From Streptomyces sp. SCL15-4 (GTDB lineage Bacteria; Actinomycetota; Actinomycetes; Streptomycetales; Streptomycetaceae), in assembly GCF_033366695.1 (NCBI RefSeq), contig NZ_JAOBTQ010000001.1:1116001-1180000 (forward strand): a DNA stretch of 64,000 nucleotides. The letters run 5' to 3'. The position numbers were made by a program, and so were the translations under genes. Each line of letters opens with the position of its first letter. Position 1 is the stretch's first letter. Positions 50,781 to 58,984 of the stretch are shown in pieces. Below the pieces are notes generated by a model, which made no database searches, was not told the DNA's origin, and saw only the letters and a program-made list of their open reading frames with translations.

Positions 50781-51955
50781 TCGGCTCCGCCGCCGTCGGC
50801 CCGGCGCGCGCCCAGAGCGCCGCTCCGGCGGCCGCGGCCGTCACCACCTTCTCCGACACCTTCGACGGGCCCGCGGGCGCGGCGGTCGACGGTACGAAGT
50901 GGACGCTGGAGACCGGCGACAACGTCAACAACCACGAGCGGCAGTACTACACCTCGGGCACGAAGAACGCGGCCCTGGACGGCCAGGGCCATCTGGTGAT
51001 CACGGCCCGCAAGGAGAACCCGGCCGGGTACCAGTGCTGGTACGGCAGCTGCCAGTACACCTCGGCCCGGCTGAACACCGCCGGGAAGTTCACCGCCCAG
51101 TACGGCCATGTCGAGGCGCGCATGAAGATTCCGCGCGGGCAGGGCATGTGGCCGGCGTTCTGGATGCTCGGCACGCCCGTCAACTGGCCGGACTCGGGCG
51201 AGATCGACGTGATGGAGAACGTCGGTTTCGAACCGTCGACCATCCACGGCACCATCCACGGCCCCGGCTACTCCGGCTCGGGCGGCATCGGCGCGCCGTA
51301 CTCGCTGCCGAACGGGCAGGCCTTCGCTGACGCCTTCCACACCTTCGCCGTCGACTGGGCACCCGACTCGATCACCTGGTCGGTGGACGGCACCGTCTAC
51401 CAGCGCCGCACCCCCGCCGATCTGGGCGGCAAGACCTGGGTGTTCAACAAGCCGTTCTTCCTGATCCTGAACCTGGCGGTCGGCGGCTACTGGCCCGGCG
51501 ACCCGGACGGTTCCACGCAGTTCCCGCAGACGCTGGTGGTGGACTCGGTGTCGGTGACCACGAGCACCGGCGCCGCCGGGGTGCCGATCCGGGGCCTGGC
51601 GGGCAAGTGCGTGGACGTGGCCGGCGCGAACTCCGCGAACGGCACCCCGGTCCAGCTCTACGACTGCAACGGCACGGGCGCGCAGGCGTGGACCGTCGGC
51701 TCGGACGGGACGCTGCGGGCGCTCGGCAAGTGCCTGGACGTCAGCGGCGGCGGAACCGCCGACGGCACCCCCGTCCAGCTGTGGGACTGCAACGGCAGCC
51801 CCGCCCAGCAGTGGGCGCTCCCGGCGGCTCGCGACATCGTCAACCCGCAGGCGAACAAGTGCCTCGACGTCGCGGGGAACAACTCGGCCAACGGGACGCG
51901 GCTGCAGATCTGGACCTGCACGGGCGGCGCCAACCAGAAGTGGACGGTCGGCTGA
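50723..51955 (+). CDS. Secreted GH16 beta-glucanase with C-terminal ricin-type lectin (CBM13)
   Basis: 410 residues: signal peptide (cleavage after about residue 30, ARAQS), a GH16 jelly roll with the catalytic GEIDVMENVG motif (E-x-D-x2-E) and RMKIPRGQGMWPAFWMLG, and a C-terminal beta-trefoil (about 290-410) with CVDVAG, CLDVSGG and CLDVAGN repeats and QxW motifs. It cleaves beta-1,3 or mixed glucan outside the cell, targeted by the lectin. The ATG has GGAGAG upstream. A good promoter lies at 50645-50673. Confidence 0.95.
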   Translation: MASPRLLRRCLLAALSAALIGSAAVGPARAQSAAPAAAAVTTFSDTFDGPAGAAVDGTKWTLETGDNVNNHERQYYTSGTKNAALDGQGHLVITARKENPAGYQCWYGSCQYTSARLNTAGKFTAQYGHVEARMKIPRGQGMWPAFWMLGTPVNWPDSGEIDVMENVGFEPSTIHGTIHGPGYSGSGGIGAPYSLPNGQAFADAFHTFAVDWAPDSITWSVDGTVYQRRTPADLGGKTWVFNKPFFLILNLAVGGYWPGDPDGSTQFPQTLVVDSVSVTTSTGAAGVPIRGLAGKCVDVAGANSANGTPVQLYDCNGTGAQAWTVGSDGTLRALGKCLDVSGGGTADGTPVQLWDCNGSPAQQWALPAARDIVNPQANKCLDVAGNNSANGTRLQIWTCTGGANQKWTVG

Positions 51956-51964
51956 GCGGTCCGC

Positions 51965-52210
51965 TCAGCGCGGTCGCCAGGTGTACTTGTCCCCGCCCAC
52001 GAACCGGATCACGTCCGGGTCGTCGAGATCGTGAATGGTGAGGCCGTAGGAGGCCGCCGCCTCCAGGACGTCGGTGACGTTCCGGGCCTCACCGACCACC
52101 TGACCGTCGATCTCCATGATCCGGAACGGCGGCTCGCCCGGCTTGCCCGGGCACACACCGAGGACCAGGATCCGCGGGTGGGAAATGTGGGGAGCTGCTT
52201 GTTCGGTCAT
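51965..52210 (-). CDS. Small hypothetical protein
   Basis: 81 residues. Segments PRILVLGVCPGKPGEPPFRIMEIDGQVVGEARNVTDVLEAAASYGL and FVGGDKYTWRP (as separate short stretches) suggest a compact alpha/beta fold; no domain is recognised. The ATG at 52210 starts MTEQAAPHIS. No strong ribosome site. The stop lies 9 bp from that of the convergent glucanase gene. Confidence 0.65.
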   Translation of the reverse strand: MTEQAAPHISHPRILVLGVCPGKPGEPPFRIMEIDGQVVGEARNVTDVLEAAASYGLTIHDLDDPDVIRFVGGDKYTWRPR

Positions 52211-52303
52211 GTAATAGAGCCTAGAACGCCCGGCGCGCCGACGGGCGGTCCACCGGGGGCGGCCGGTCCGCACGACCGGGGCCGGCCGCTCCCGGCCGGT
52301 GGT

Positions 52304-53092
52304 TCAGGGCCGGCGCCAGTCGTCACTGGTCAGATGTGATCCGGCCTGCGGGCCCATGCGCAGCATGCCGCCGTCGACGCTCCAGGAGGCGCCGGTGACG
52401 TACGAGGCGTCGGGACCCGCCAGGAACGCGATCACGGCGGCGACCTCGCGGGCGTCGCCGGGCCGGCCGAGCGGCACGCCGGGGCGGCGCACGGTGTGCA
52501 CGTCGGTGTCCTCCTGGCCGGTCATCGGGGTGGCGATCTCGCCGGGCGCGACCGCGTTCACCGTGATGCCGAACTCGGCCAGCTCCAGGGCCATCACCTG
52601 GGTGAGCAGGCCGAGGCCGCCCTTGGCCGTGCAGTACGGGGCCGCGCCGACCCGCGGCTGGTGCTCGTGCACCGAGGTGACGTTGACGATCCGGCCGCCC
52701 TCGCCCTGCTCGATCATCCGGCGGGCGGCCCGCTGGCCGAGCAGGAAGGGGCCGACGAGGTCCACGTCCAGGACCCGGCGCACATCCGCCAGGGTGAGGT
52801 CGAGGTAGGGCGTCATGGTGCCCGTACCGGCGTTGTTGACCAGGACGTCGAGCCGGCCCAGCTCCTCGCACAGCTCGTCCACGGTGTCGGCGGCCTCGGG
52901 CAGCCGGGTCAGGTCCAGCCGGGTCACGACGGCGCGGCGGCCGTGCGCGCGGACCCGCTCGGCCGTCTCCTCGGCGCCCTCGTCGTCGGTGTGCCAGGTG
53001 ATCCCGACGTCCAGACCCGCCTCGGCCAGGCGTACGGCGGTGGCGCGGCCGATGCCGGAGTCCGCGCCGGTGACGATCGCTGCACTGGGCAT
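52304..53092 (-). CDS. Short-chain dehydrogenase/reductase (SDR family)
   Basis: 262 residues. Rossmann TGADSGIG (about 8-15), NNAGTG, catalytic Ser in VTSVHEHQ, YCTAK active Tyr/Lys, and a C-terminal ASYVTGASWSVDGG typical of FabG-like enzymes. It oxidises or reduces a small molecule with NAD(P); the substrate is unknown. Transcribed alone, facing away from the PHP gene. Confidence 0.95.
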   Translation of the reverse strand: MPSAAIVTGADSGIGRATAVRLAEAGLDVGITWHTDDEGAEETAERVRAHGRRAVVTRLDLTRLPEAADTVDELCEELGRLDVLVNNAGTGTMTPYLDLTLADVRRVLDVDLVGPFLLGQRAARRMIEQGEGGRIVNVTSVHEHQPRVGAAPYCTAKGGLGLLTQVMALELAEFGITVNAVAPGEIATPMTGQEDTDVHTVRRPGVPLGRPGDAREVAAVIAFLAGPDASYVTGASWSVDGGMLRMGPQAGSHLTSDDWRRP

Positions 53093-53247
53093 GACCAGCC
53101 TCCTCTTCTGTGACCGTGGGCCTTCGCACTACCCGGGCGCGGGAGGGACAAACGGGACCATTGCGGGGACGCAGGGGCATGGTGGGGTGCGGGGGCGCTC
53201 GTGCGTTCCGCGCGCCTGTGTGGGCCGCCTGGTGTGAACCTGGTGGC

Positions 53248-54285
53248 ATGGAACCCGTCGCCGCTCTCGACCGGATCGCGTTTCTGCTGGAGCGGGCCCT
53301 CGCGCCCACCTACCGGGTACGGGCCTTCCGCACCGCCGCGCGGACGCTGGCCGCACTGCCCGGCCAGGAGGTGGCCGAGCGGGCCGCCGCCGGGACGCTG
53401 GAGTCGCTGAAGGGGGTCGGGCCGAAGACCGCGCAGGTGGTGCGGGAGGCGCTGACCGGTGAGGTGCCCGGCTATCTGCGCCGGCTGGAGGAGGAGGCCG
53501 GGGCGCCGCCCGAGGGCCCGGGGACCGGGCTGCGGGCGCTGATCCGCGGGGACTGCCACACCCACTCGGACTGGTCCGACGGGGGCAGCCCGATCGAGGA
53601 GATGGGGCGGACGGCGGCCGCGCTGGGACACGCCTGGACGGTGCTCACCGACCACTCGCCCCGGCTGACCGTGGCCCGGGGCCTGTCGGCCGAACGGCTG
53701 CGGGAGCAGCTGGCGGTGGTGGCGGAGCTGAACACGCGCTGGGCACCGTTCCGGCTGCTCACCGGCATCGAGTGCGACATCCTGGAGGACGGCTCGCTGG
53801 ACCAGGAGCCGGAACTGCTGGAGCGGCTGGACGTGGTCGTGGTGTCGGTGCACTCCAAGCTGCGGATGGACGCCCGGTCCATGACCCGGCGCATGGTGGC
53901 CGCCGTCCGCGATCCGCACGCCGACGTCCTCGGGCACTGCACCGGGCGCCTGGTGACCGGCCGGGGGCGGCCGGAGTCGGAGTTCGACGCGGACGAGGTG
54001 TTCGCCGCGTGCGCCGAGTCGGGGACGGCCGTGGAGATCAACAGCCGTCCGGAGCGGCTGGACCCGCCGCGGCGGCTGCTGCGCCGGGCGGTCGAGGCGG
54101 GCGCGCTGTTCGCCGTCGACACCGACGCGCACGCGCCGGGCCAGCTGGACTGGCAGATCCTCGGCTGCGCCCGGGCCGAGGAGTGCGGGGTGCCGCCGGA
54201 GCGGGTGGTGACCACCTGGCCGGCCGAGGATCTGCTGGCCTGGACCCGCGAGGGCCGCCTCCCGGACCGCGCGCCGGGTTCCTGA
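53248..54285 (+). CDS. PHP-domain metal-dependent hydrolase (PolX C-terminal-like)
   Basis: 345 residues. The N-terminal region has a helix-hairpin-helix signature (LKGVGPKTAQVV) related to DNA polymerase X. The PHP domain (about 95-330) has metal motifs GDCHTHSDWSDG, LTDHSPR, GIECDIL, SVHSKL and DTDAHAP. The polymerase catalytic domain is absent, so this is a stand-alone phosphoesterase, perhaps acting on DNA ends (family inference). The ATG at 53248 begins MEPVAALDRIAFLLE; an earlier in-frame start gives an unlikely Arg/Trp-rich N terminus. Confidence 0.88.
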   Translation: MEPVAALDRIAFLLERALAPTYRVRAFRTAARTLAALPGQEVAERAAAGTLESLKGVGPKTAQVVREALTGEVPGYLRRLEEEAGAPPEGPGTGLRALIRGDCHTHSDWSDGGSPIEEMGRTAAALGHAWTVLTDHSPRLTVARGLSAERLREQLAVVAELNTRWAPFRLLTGIECDILEDGSLDQEPELLERLDVVVVSVHSKLRMDARSMTRRMVAAVRDPHADVLGHCTGRLVTGRGRPESEFDADEVFAACAESGTAVEINSRPERLDPPRRLLRRAVEAGALFAVDTDAHAPGQLDWQILGCARAEECGVPPERVVTTWPAEDLLAWTREGRLPDRAPGS

Positions 54286-54336
54286 CCCGCCCGGCGTGGT
54301 ACCCGTGCCGGAGCGAGCGCGTGAAAGGAACCCCGC

Positions 54337-54993
54337 ATGGAACGAGCCGCCGTCTTCGACGTGGACGGAACCCTGGTCGACACCAATCACCTGCATGTCG
54401 TCGCCTGGTGGGAGGCCTTCCGCCAGGCGGGGCACGAGGTGCCCATGCACGCCGTGCACCGGGCCGTCGGCCTGGGCTCCACGGACCTGATCGACCACCT
54501 GCTCGGCGACGGCCGCGACCGGGAGCAGGACGACGAGCTGAGCGCCGCGCACACGGCGCTGTACGGCCAGTACTTCGACCGGCTGCCCGCGCTGCCGGGC
54601 GCCGGGGAACTGCTGCGGCGGCTGCACGGGGACGGCTGGACGGTGGTCCTCGCCACCTCGGCGAGCGGTGCGGAGCTGGGCGCGCTGCGCCGGGCGATCG
54701 ACGCGGACGACGCCATCACGGCAACGGCGAGTTCCGACGACGTCCAGGAGGGCAAGCCGGCCCCCGAGCCCGTGCAGCACGCCCTGGAGCTGGCCGGGGT
54801 CCCGGCCTCGCGGGCGGTGTTCGTCGGGGACACGGTGTGGGACATGCGGGCGGGCAGCAAGGCCGGGGTGCGCTGTGTCGGCGTCCTGTGCGGCGGGATC
54901 CCCCGGGCCGACCTGGAGGAGGCCGGGGCGGAGACGGTGTACGCCGACCCCGCGGACCTGCTGGCACGGCTGGCGGAGAGCCCGCTGGCGTGA
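54337..54993 (+). CDS. HAD-superfamily phosphatase (phosphoglycolate/beta-phosphoglucomutase-like)
   Basis: 218 residues. Motif I DVDGTLVDTN, motif II LATSASG, motif III GKPAPEP (Lys) and motif IV VFVGDTVWD are all present. A subclass I cap lies between motifs I and II. It removes phosphate from a small metabolite. GAAAGGAA precedes the ATG. It follows the PHP gene by 51 bp on the same strand. Confidence 0.95.
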   Translation: MERAAVFDVDGTLVDTNHLHVVAWWEAFRQAGHEVPMHAVHRAVGLGSTDLIDHLLGDGRDREQDDELSAAHTALYGQYFDRLPALPGAGELLRRLHGDGWTVVLATSASGAELGALRRAIDADDAITATASSDDVQEGKPAPEPVQHALELAGVPASRAVFVGDTVWDMRAGSKAGVRCVGVLCGGIPRADLEEAGAETVYADPADLLARLAESPLA

Positions 54994-55034
54994 GCGGTGA
55001 CACCTTGGCACACACGGTGACACAGGTCACGTAG

Positions 55035-55234
55035 AGGGGCGGAACAGCACGGTGTGGTTGTCCGTTGAACAAGCCGTGGGTGCGGACGGGACAGTGTCCC
55101 CGGGCCTCACCTTTCGCCCACAGGGAAGATCGTTCGGCTGAAGCCCTGTGGAGCCTTTCGCCGCGAGGCGACCGCCGTCCGCGCCCACCACCGACCGCCC
55201 CGGCCGTGAACCCCCGTCACGGCCGGGGCTTTTT
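55035..55234 (+). ncRNA. Probable structured small RNA ending at a strong intrinsic terminator
   Basis: Between HAD and the XRE-cupin gene there is a run of compact hairpins and no credible frame: GGGAC-AGT-GTCCC (55088-55100), an 8-bp stem CCACAGGG/CCCTGTGG (55118-55125 with 55144-55151) and CGCC-GCGA-GGCG with a GNRA loop (55159-55170). All precede an intrinsic terminator (55198-55234). Its 5' end is uncertain; an unconvincing promoter TTGGCA occurs near 55010. No known RNA family was recognised. Confidence 0.5.
55198..55234 (+). terminator. Intrinsic terminator with T-run
   Basis: A perfect 12-bp stem (55198-55209 with 55217-55228), 7-nt loop, then CTTTTT (55229-55234). It is the clearest factor-independent terminator in the window. 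It lies 200 bp after the HAD stop codon, so it more likely ends a small RNA. Confidence 0.85.
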
Positions 55235-55322
55235 CCGTTCGCGCGCCCGCGCCCGCGCCCGCGCCCGCGGCCGCGGCCGGCGCCGCCCGGAGCCCGCGAG
55301 GCGGTGTCCCGGCCGGCGCGCG

Positions 55323-55907
55323 TCAGCTCGCGGAGCCGGGGCCGGGCGGGAGGTGCACGGTCATGATCAGGTGGCAGGTCTCGGTGCCCGCGCCGCGGTA
55401 GGTGTGAGCGGTGTCGCCGTCGAAGGCGGCGGTCTGGCCGGCCGCCACGGGATGCTCGGCGCCGTCGACGACCAGCGTCATCCGGCCGGACGTGACACTG
55501 ACGGTCTCCACGACGCCGGCCTGGTGGGGGTGGCTCGGGTACTCCTCGCCGGGTTCCAGCGTCCAGCGCCAGACCTCGACCGGGGCCGGCCCGGGCGTGG
55601 TCAGCACGAGCCGGGCCTCGCCGCCCCGCGGCCCGGTCCACAGCGGGGTCAGGCCGTCGGCCGCCACGACGCGTACGCGCCCTTCGGTCCGGCCCTCCAG
55701 CAGCGCGGAGACGGAGACGCCGAGGGTGTCGGCCAGCCGGACCAGGGTGGCGAAGTTCGGGTTGCCCTGGGCCTTCTCCAGTGCGACGAGGGCCCCCTTG
55801 CTGACCTGGGCCCGCCGGCCGAGTTCGTCCAGCGACAGGCCCGCACGGGTACGGGCCGCGCGGACGTTCCGCGCGAGTGTCCGCAGCGCCGCCTCGGTCT
55901 CGGCCAT
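55323..55907 (-). CDS. XRE-family regulator with C-terminal cupin domain
   Basis: 194 residues. A helix-turn-helix at the N terminus (about 12-66; LSLDELGRRAQVSKGALVALEKAQGNPN) and a cupin domain (about 95-190; YPSHPHQAGVVETVSVTSG with metal-type His, PVAAGQTAAF). Such proteins sense small molecules through the cupin and repress or activate divergent genes. It is divergent from the PaiB-like gene, with repeated GTCGTTC-ATTGA motifs between them that could be its operators. Confidence 0.93.
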   Translation of the reverse strand: MAETEAALRTLARNVRAARTRAGLSLDELGRRAQVSKGALVALEKAQGNPNFATLVRLADTLGVSVSALLEGRTEGRVRVVAADGLTPLWTGPRGGEARLVLTTPGPAPVEVWRWTLEPGEEYPSHPHQAGVVETVSVTSGRMTLVVDGAEHPVAAGQTAAFDGDTAHTYRGAGTETCHLIMTVHLPPGPGSAS

Positions 55908-56284
55908 CCGATCACATCCTCAATGGGCCACTGCACTGCACCGTCCGGTCGTTCGATTGACACGCCCCGGTCGGTACGTTGTACGGTTCAGTCGTTCCAT
56001 TGATAGTAAGGGATCATCTCGTGATCGCTCCGCCGCCGGCCCCGGGCAGCTCCCCCGCCCGCCTCCCGGCGCCGCCTTCAGCCCGGCGGCCCTGGCCTGG
56101 AGGGCCGCTCTCCGGTGTCGCGTCGGCCGACCTGCGCACCCGGCCGGCACGGTCCTGCTCGACCGCGGCGCGCTCGCCGAACGCGTCCGCCGGAGTCGGC
56201 TCGTCGGCCCGGGCACCGCAGCCGCCGCCGTCGGCCTGCTCCCCCCGACCCGACCCGCCCTCTCACTCCCGCAGGAGGTACCGC
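55908..56284. promoter_or_regulatory. Divergent promoter region with repeated TCGTTC(G/C)ATTGA elements
   Basis: 377 bp. GTCGTTCGATTGA (55948-55960) recurs as GTCGTTCCATTGA (55991-56003), with an inverted TCAATGG at 55919-55925. GATCA-TCTCG-TGATC (56012-56026) is a further perfect inverted repeat. TTGACA at 55957-55962 may be a plus-strand -35. The rest (56027-56270) has no credible gene. Confidence 0.55.
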
Positions 56285-56932
56285 ATGTTCATCCAGCCCT
56301 GGGACGCCGGCCTGGACGACGCCGAATGGCAGACCTGGATCGCCGAGGGCCACGACTTCGGCCAGCTCACCGTCAACGGCCCGCCGGGCGGGCCGCCCGT
56401 CGTCGTCCCCACGCACTTCGCGCCCGACGGGGACCGCCTGCTGATCCATCTGGCCCGCCCCAACCCGGTCTGGACGGCGATCGAGCGGGACCCGAACGTC
56501 GTCCTCACCGTCATAGGCGACTACGCCTTCGTCCCCGGCCCCTGGCGCGCCGAGCCGGACACCCCGCCCACGGACGGCGTCCCCACCAGCTACTACGCGG
56601 CCGTCCGGTTCACCTGCCGCGCCCATGTCATCGACGGCCCCGAGGCCAAGGCCGACCTGCTGCGCCGCCAGCTGGCCCACTTCCAGCCCGACGGCGACCA
56701 CGCTCCCGTCGACCCCGGCCGGCCCCCGTACGGCCGGATGCTTCCCGGCATCCGGGGCCTGCGCCTGGACGTCGTCGACGTACGGGCCAAGTTCAAGTAC
56801 GACGACCACAAGGACGTCGAGCACCGCACCGCCGTGGCCGACCGCCTCACGCGGCGCGGGCAGGCCCTCGACGTGCCCGCCGCCCGCCAGCAACTGCGCC
56901 GACTGGACCGCGTCGGCACCTGGACCCCCTGA
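56285..56932 (+). CDS. FMN-binding PaiB-like protein (negative transcriptional regulator family)
   Basis: 215 residues. The PaiB family is marked by MFIQPWDAGLDDAEWQTWI, PTHFAPDGDRLLIHLARPNP, SYYAAVRFTC and AKFKYDDHKD. The fold is an FMN-binding split barrel; the name reflects Bacillus PaiB rather than a known target. The ATG has AGGAGGT 5 nt upstream. It lies divergent from the XRE-cupin regulator and upstream of a B3/B4 gene, so the three probably form one regulated unit. Confidence 0.92.
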   Translation: MFIQPWDAGLDDAEWQTWIAEGHDFGQLTVNGPPGGPPVVVPTHFAPDGDRLLIHLARPNPVWTAIERDPNVVLTVIGDYAFVPGPWRAEPDTPPTDGVPTSYYAAVRFTCRAHVIDGPEAKADLLRRQLAHFQPDGDHAPVDPGRPPYGRMLPGIRGLRLDVVDVRAKFKYDDHKDVEHRTAVADRLTRRGQALDVPAARQQLRRLDRVGTWTP

Positions 56933-56970
56933 CCCCGCCACCGGCACCCGCACGGAACAGGAACTCGCCC

Positions 56971-57684
56971 ATGCCCGCCGTCCGTATCAGCCCCGCCGTC
57001 GCCGACGCCTTCCCCGACACGCTCATCGCCCTGGTCACCGCGACCGGCCTGCGCGGCCACGAGCCCTGGCCCGCCACCGTCACCGCTGTTGAGGACCTGG
57101 AGAGGCAACTCGCCGCGGGCACCTGGCAGCCGGCCGACGAGACCGACCCGCGCATCGAGGCGTGGCACACCGCCTACCGCTCCTTCGGCACCAATCCCCG
57201 CCGCGTCCGGCCCAGCGTGGACGCCCTCGGCCGCCGCATGGCCAAGAAGGGCGGCCTGCCGCGCATCAACCCGGCCGTCGACTCCTACAACGCCGTCTCC
57301 GTCCGCCACGGCCTGCCCGCCGGCGCCTTCGACCTCGACCACGTCACCGGCGACATCGACATCCGCCCCGCCGACGGCGGCGAGGAGTTCACCCCGCTCG
57401 GCGAACCCGGCACCGTGGAGCACCCCAAGCCCGGCGAGATCGTCTACGCCGACACCACGGGCGTCCTCACCCGCCACTGGAACCACCGCGACGCCCACCG
57501 CACCCGCGTCACCGAGGACTCGGCGCACGTCACCTTCGTCCTGGAAACCCTCCACGCCACCCGGGACGGCCACCTCCTCAAGACGGCGGCGGAAGAACTG
57601 CGGACCCTGCTCCTCCCCCACACCGGACCCCTCACGGTCGACTACCTGAGCCCCGCACATCCCCGCATCACCCTTGCTCCGTAA
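56971..57684 (+). CDS. B3/B4-domain protein (tRNA-editing-like)
   Basis: 237 residues. Resembles the B3/B4 domain of phenylalanyl-tRNA synthetase beta chain (YRSFGTNPRRVRPSVDALGRR, PAVDSYNAVSVRHGLPAGAFDLD). Stand-alone members may edit mischarged tRNAs or bind amino acids; the substrate is unknown. It starts 38 bp after the PaiB-like gene and is likely co-transcribed. The ATG has an AGGAAC site upstream. Confidence 0.9.
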   Translation: MPAVRISPAVADAFPDTLIALVTATGLRGHEPWPATVTAVEDLERQLAAGTWQPADETDPRIEAWHTAYRSFGTNPRRVRPSVDALGRRMAKKGGLPRINPAVDSYNAVSVRHGLPAGAFDLDHVTGDIDIRPADGGEEFTPLGEPGTVEHPKPGEIVYADTTGVLTRHWNHRDAHRTRVTEDSAHVTFVLETLHATRDGHLLKTAAEELRTLLLPHTGPLTVDYLSPAHPRITLAP

Positions 57685-57790
57685 GGCGGTCGGCGCGCTC
57701 CGCGTCCGGGCCGGTCGTACGAGGTCCGGTTCCCCGCACCCGCCGGCGAACTCCAGGCCCGGTGGCGGAGCCGGGACCACCGGAGGGAGG

Positions 57791-58984
57791 TCAGCCGCGC
57801 CACTCCACCATGAGCAGTGTCGCGTCGTCCGTGGTGCGGCCGCCCCGGGCCCGCTTGAGCGTGTGGGACAGGGAGCGCGTCACCGCCCGGATCCCGCGGC
57901 CGCTTCCCTCCAGCCGGTTGACGTGCTCGATCAGCTGATGCTCGCCGAACTCCTCCCCTCCCCGCTCGTGCTCCTCGATCAGCCCGTCGGTGAAACACAG
58001 GACCCGGTCCCCGCGCACCAGTTCCAGCGAGCTGGCCCGTGGCTTCGGACCGCCGAGGCCGACCGGGAGGGTCGTCGGGGCGACCAGGCGCCGTACGACG
58101 CGGTGGTCACGCACGAGGATCGGCGGCGGGTGCCCGGCGTTGACCCACTGCATCCGTCCGGTGATGGTGTCCAGCTGCATCATCTGCGCGGTGACGAAGT
58201 GTTCGAGGCCGAACTGCTTCGCCACGGCACGGTCCATGAAGTCGTAGATCGCGGATAGTCCGACGCCGAGGCGGCGCGCGTGGCGGTAGGCGCCGATGAC
58301 CACGGTGGCCAGCGTGGCCGCGTCCAGTCCGTGCCCCATCGCGTCGATCATGACCACATGGAGGATGTCCCCGTTGAGCGCGTAGTCGAAGCTGTCACCG
58401 GCCACGTCATAGGCGGGTTCCAGGATCCCGGCCACGGCGACCCGGGGCATGATCATCGCCAGCGGTGGCAGCAGGGACCACTGGATCTCCGCGGCGACGC
58501 TCATGGGTTCGCTGCGCCGGACGCCGAAGAACAGGTCGGAGTAGCCGTGCTTGGTCACCAGCAGGTCGGCCACCAGGCCGGAGATCCTCAGCAGCAGGCG
58601 CCGGTCGTCGTCGTCGACGCCGTCCAGCGTCACCGCCATGACTCCCACCTGGTCGCCGCCGTCCAGCAGCGGCAGGTACATCCGTACGCCGTCGCTCTCG
58701 GGCAGCTCGACGGGAACGGCGTCGAGAAAGCAGCGGCCTGCCGCGGAGTCGTCGATCACCTGCGGTGGTCCGCCGGCGAGGCCCTCGCCGGTCAGGGGGG
58801 CGAGGAGCAGCTGGCCGTAGTCCTGGAGCAGCACCTGCGGACGCCGGCCCCCCAGTCGCGTCATCACCGTGGTGACCAGCGGCCCGATGAGATGGGGAGG
58901 AAGCTCGTGCGCGCGGTCGAGAACCTCTCCCAGCAGCGCTTCCCCGAAGCTCTCGGAGCGGTCGGCACGCCGTTCGAGCGCCAT
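57791..58984 (-). CDS. PP2C (SpoIIE-type) protein phosphatase
   Basis: 397 residues. The N-terminal region (about 20-145) resembles a GAF-like sensor and the C-terminal PP2C domain has GDSFDY (196-201), IDAMGHGLDA, FTDGLIEEHE and TTDDATLLMV. It would dephosphorylate an STAS-type antagonist. The ATG at 58984 is chosen because GGGAG lies about 7 nt upstream. Transcribed alone. It is the third such phosphatase in the window and the smallest. Confidence 0.92.
   Translation of the reverse strand: MALERRADRSESFGEALLGEVLDRAHELPPHLIGPLVTTVMTRLGGRRPQVLLQDYGQLLLAPLTGEGLAGGPPQVIDDSAAGRCFLDAVPVELPESDGVRMYLPLLDGGDQVGVMAVTLDGVDDDDRRLLLRISGLVADLLVTKHGYSDLFFGVRRSEPMSVAAEIQWSLLPPLAMIMPRVAVAGILEPAYDVAGDSFDYALNGDILHVVMIDAMGHGLDAATLATVVIGAYRHARRLGVGLSAIYDFMDRAVAKQFGLEHFVTAQMMQLDTITGRMQWVNAGHPPPILVRDHRVVRRLVAPTTLPVGLGGPKPRASSLELVRGDRVLCFTDGLIEEHERGGEEFGEHQLIEHVNRLEGSGRGIRAVTRSLSHTLKRARGGRTTDDATLLMVEWRG

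Noticed and set aside
53248..54285. Complete DNA polymerase X
   Set aside because: HhH and PHP parts are present but the polymerase catalytic domain is absent.
55035..55197. Known RNA families (6C, 6S, tmRNA, RNase P, SRP) for the intergenic hairpins
   Set aside because: The conserved landmarks of these families were not seen; kept only as an unassigned structured RNA candidate.
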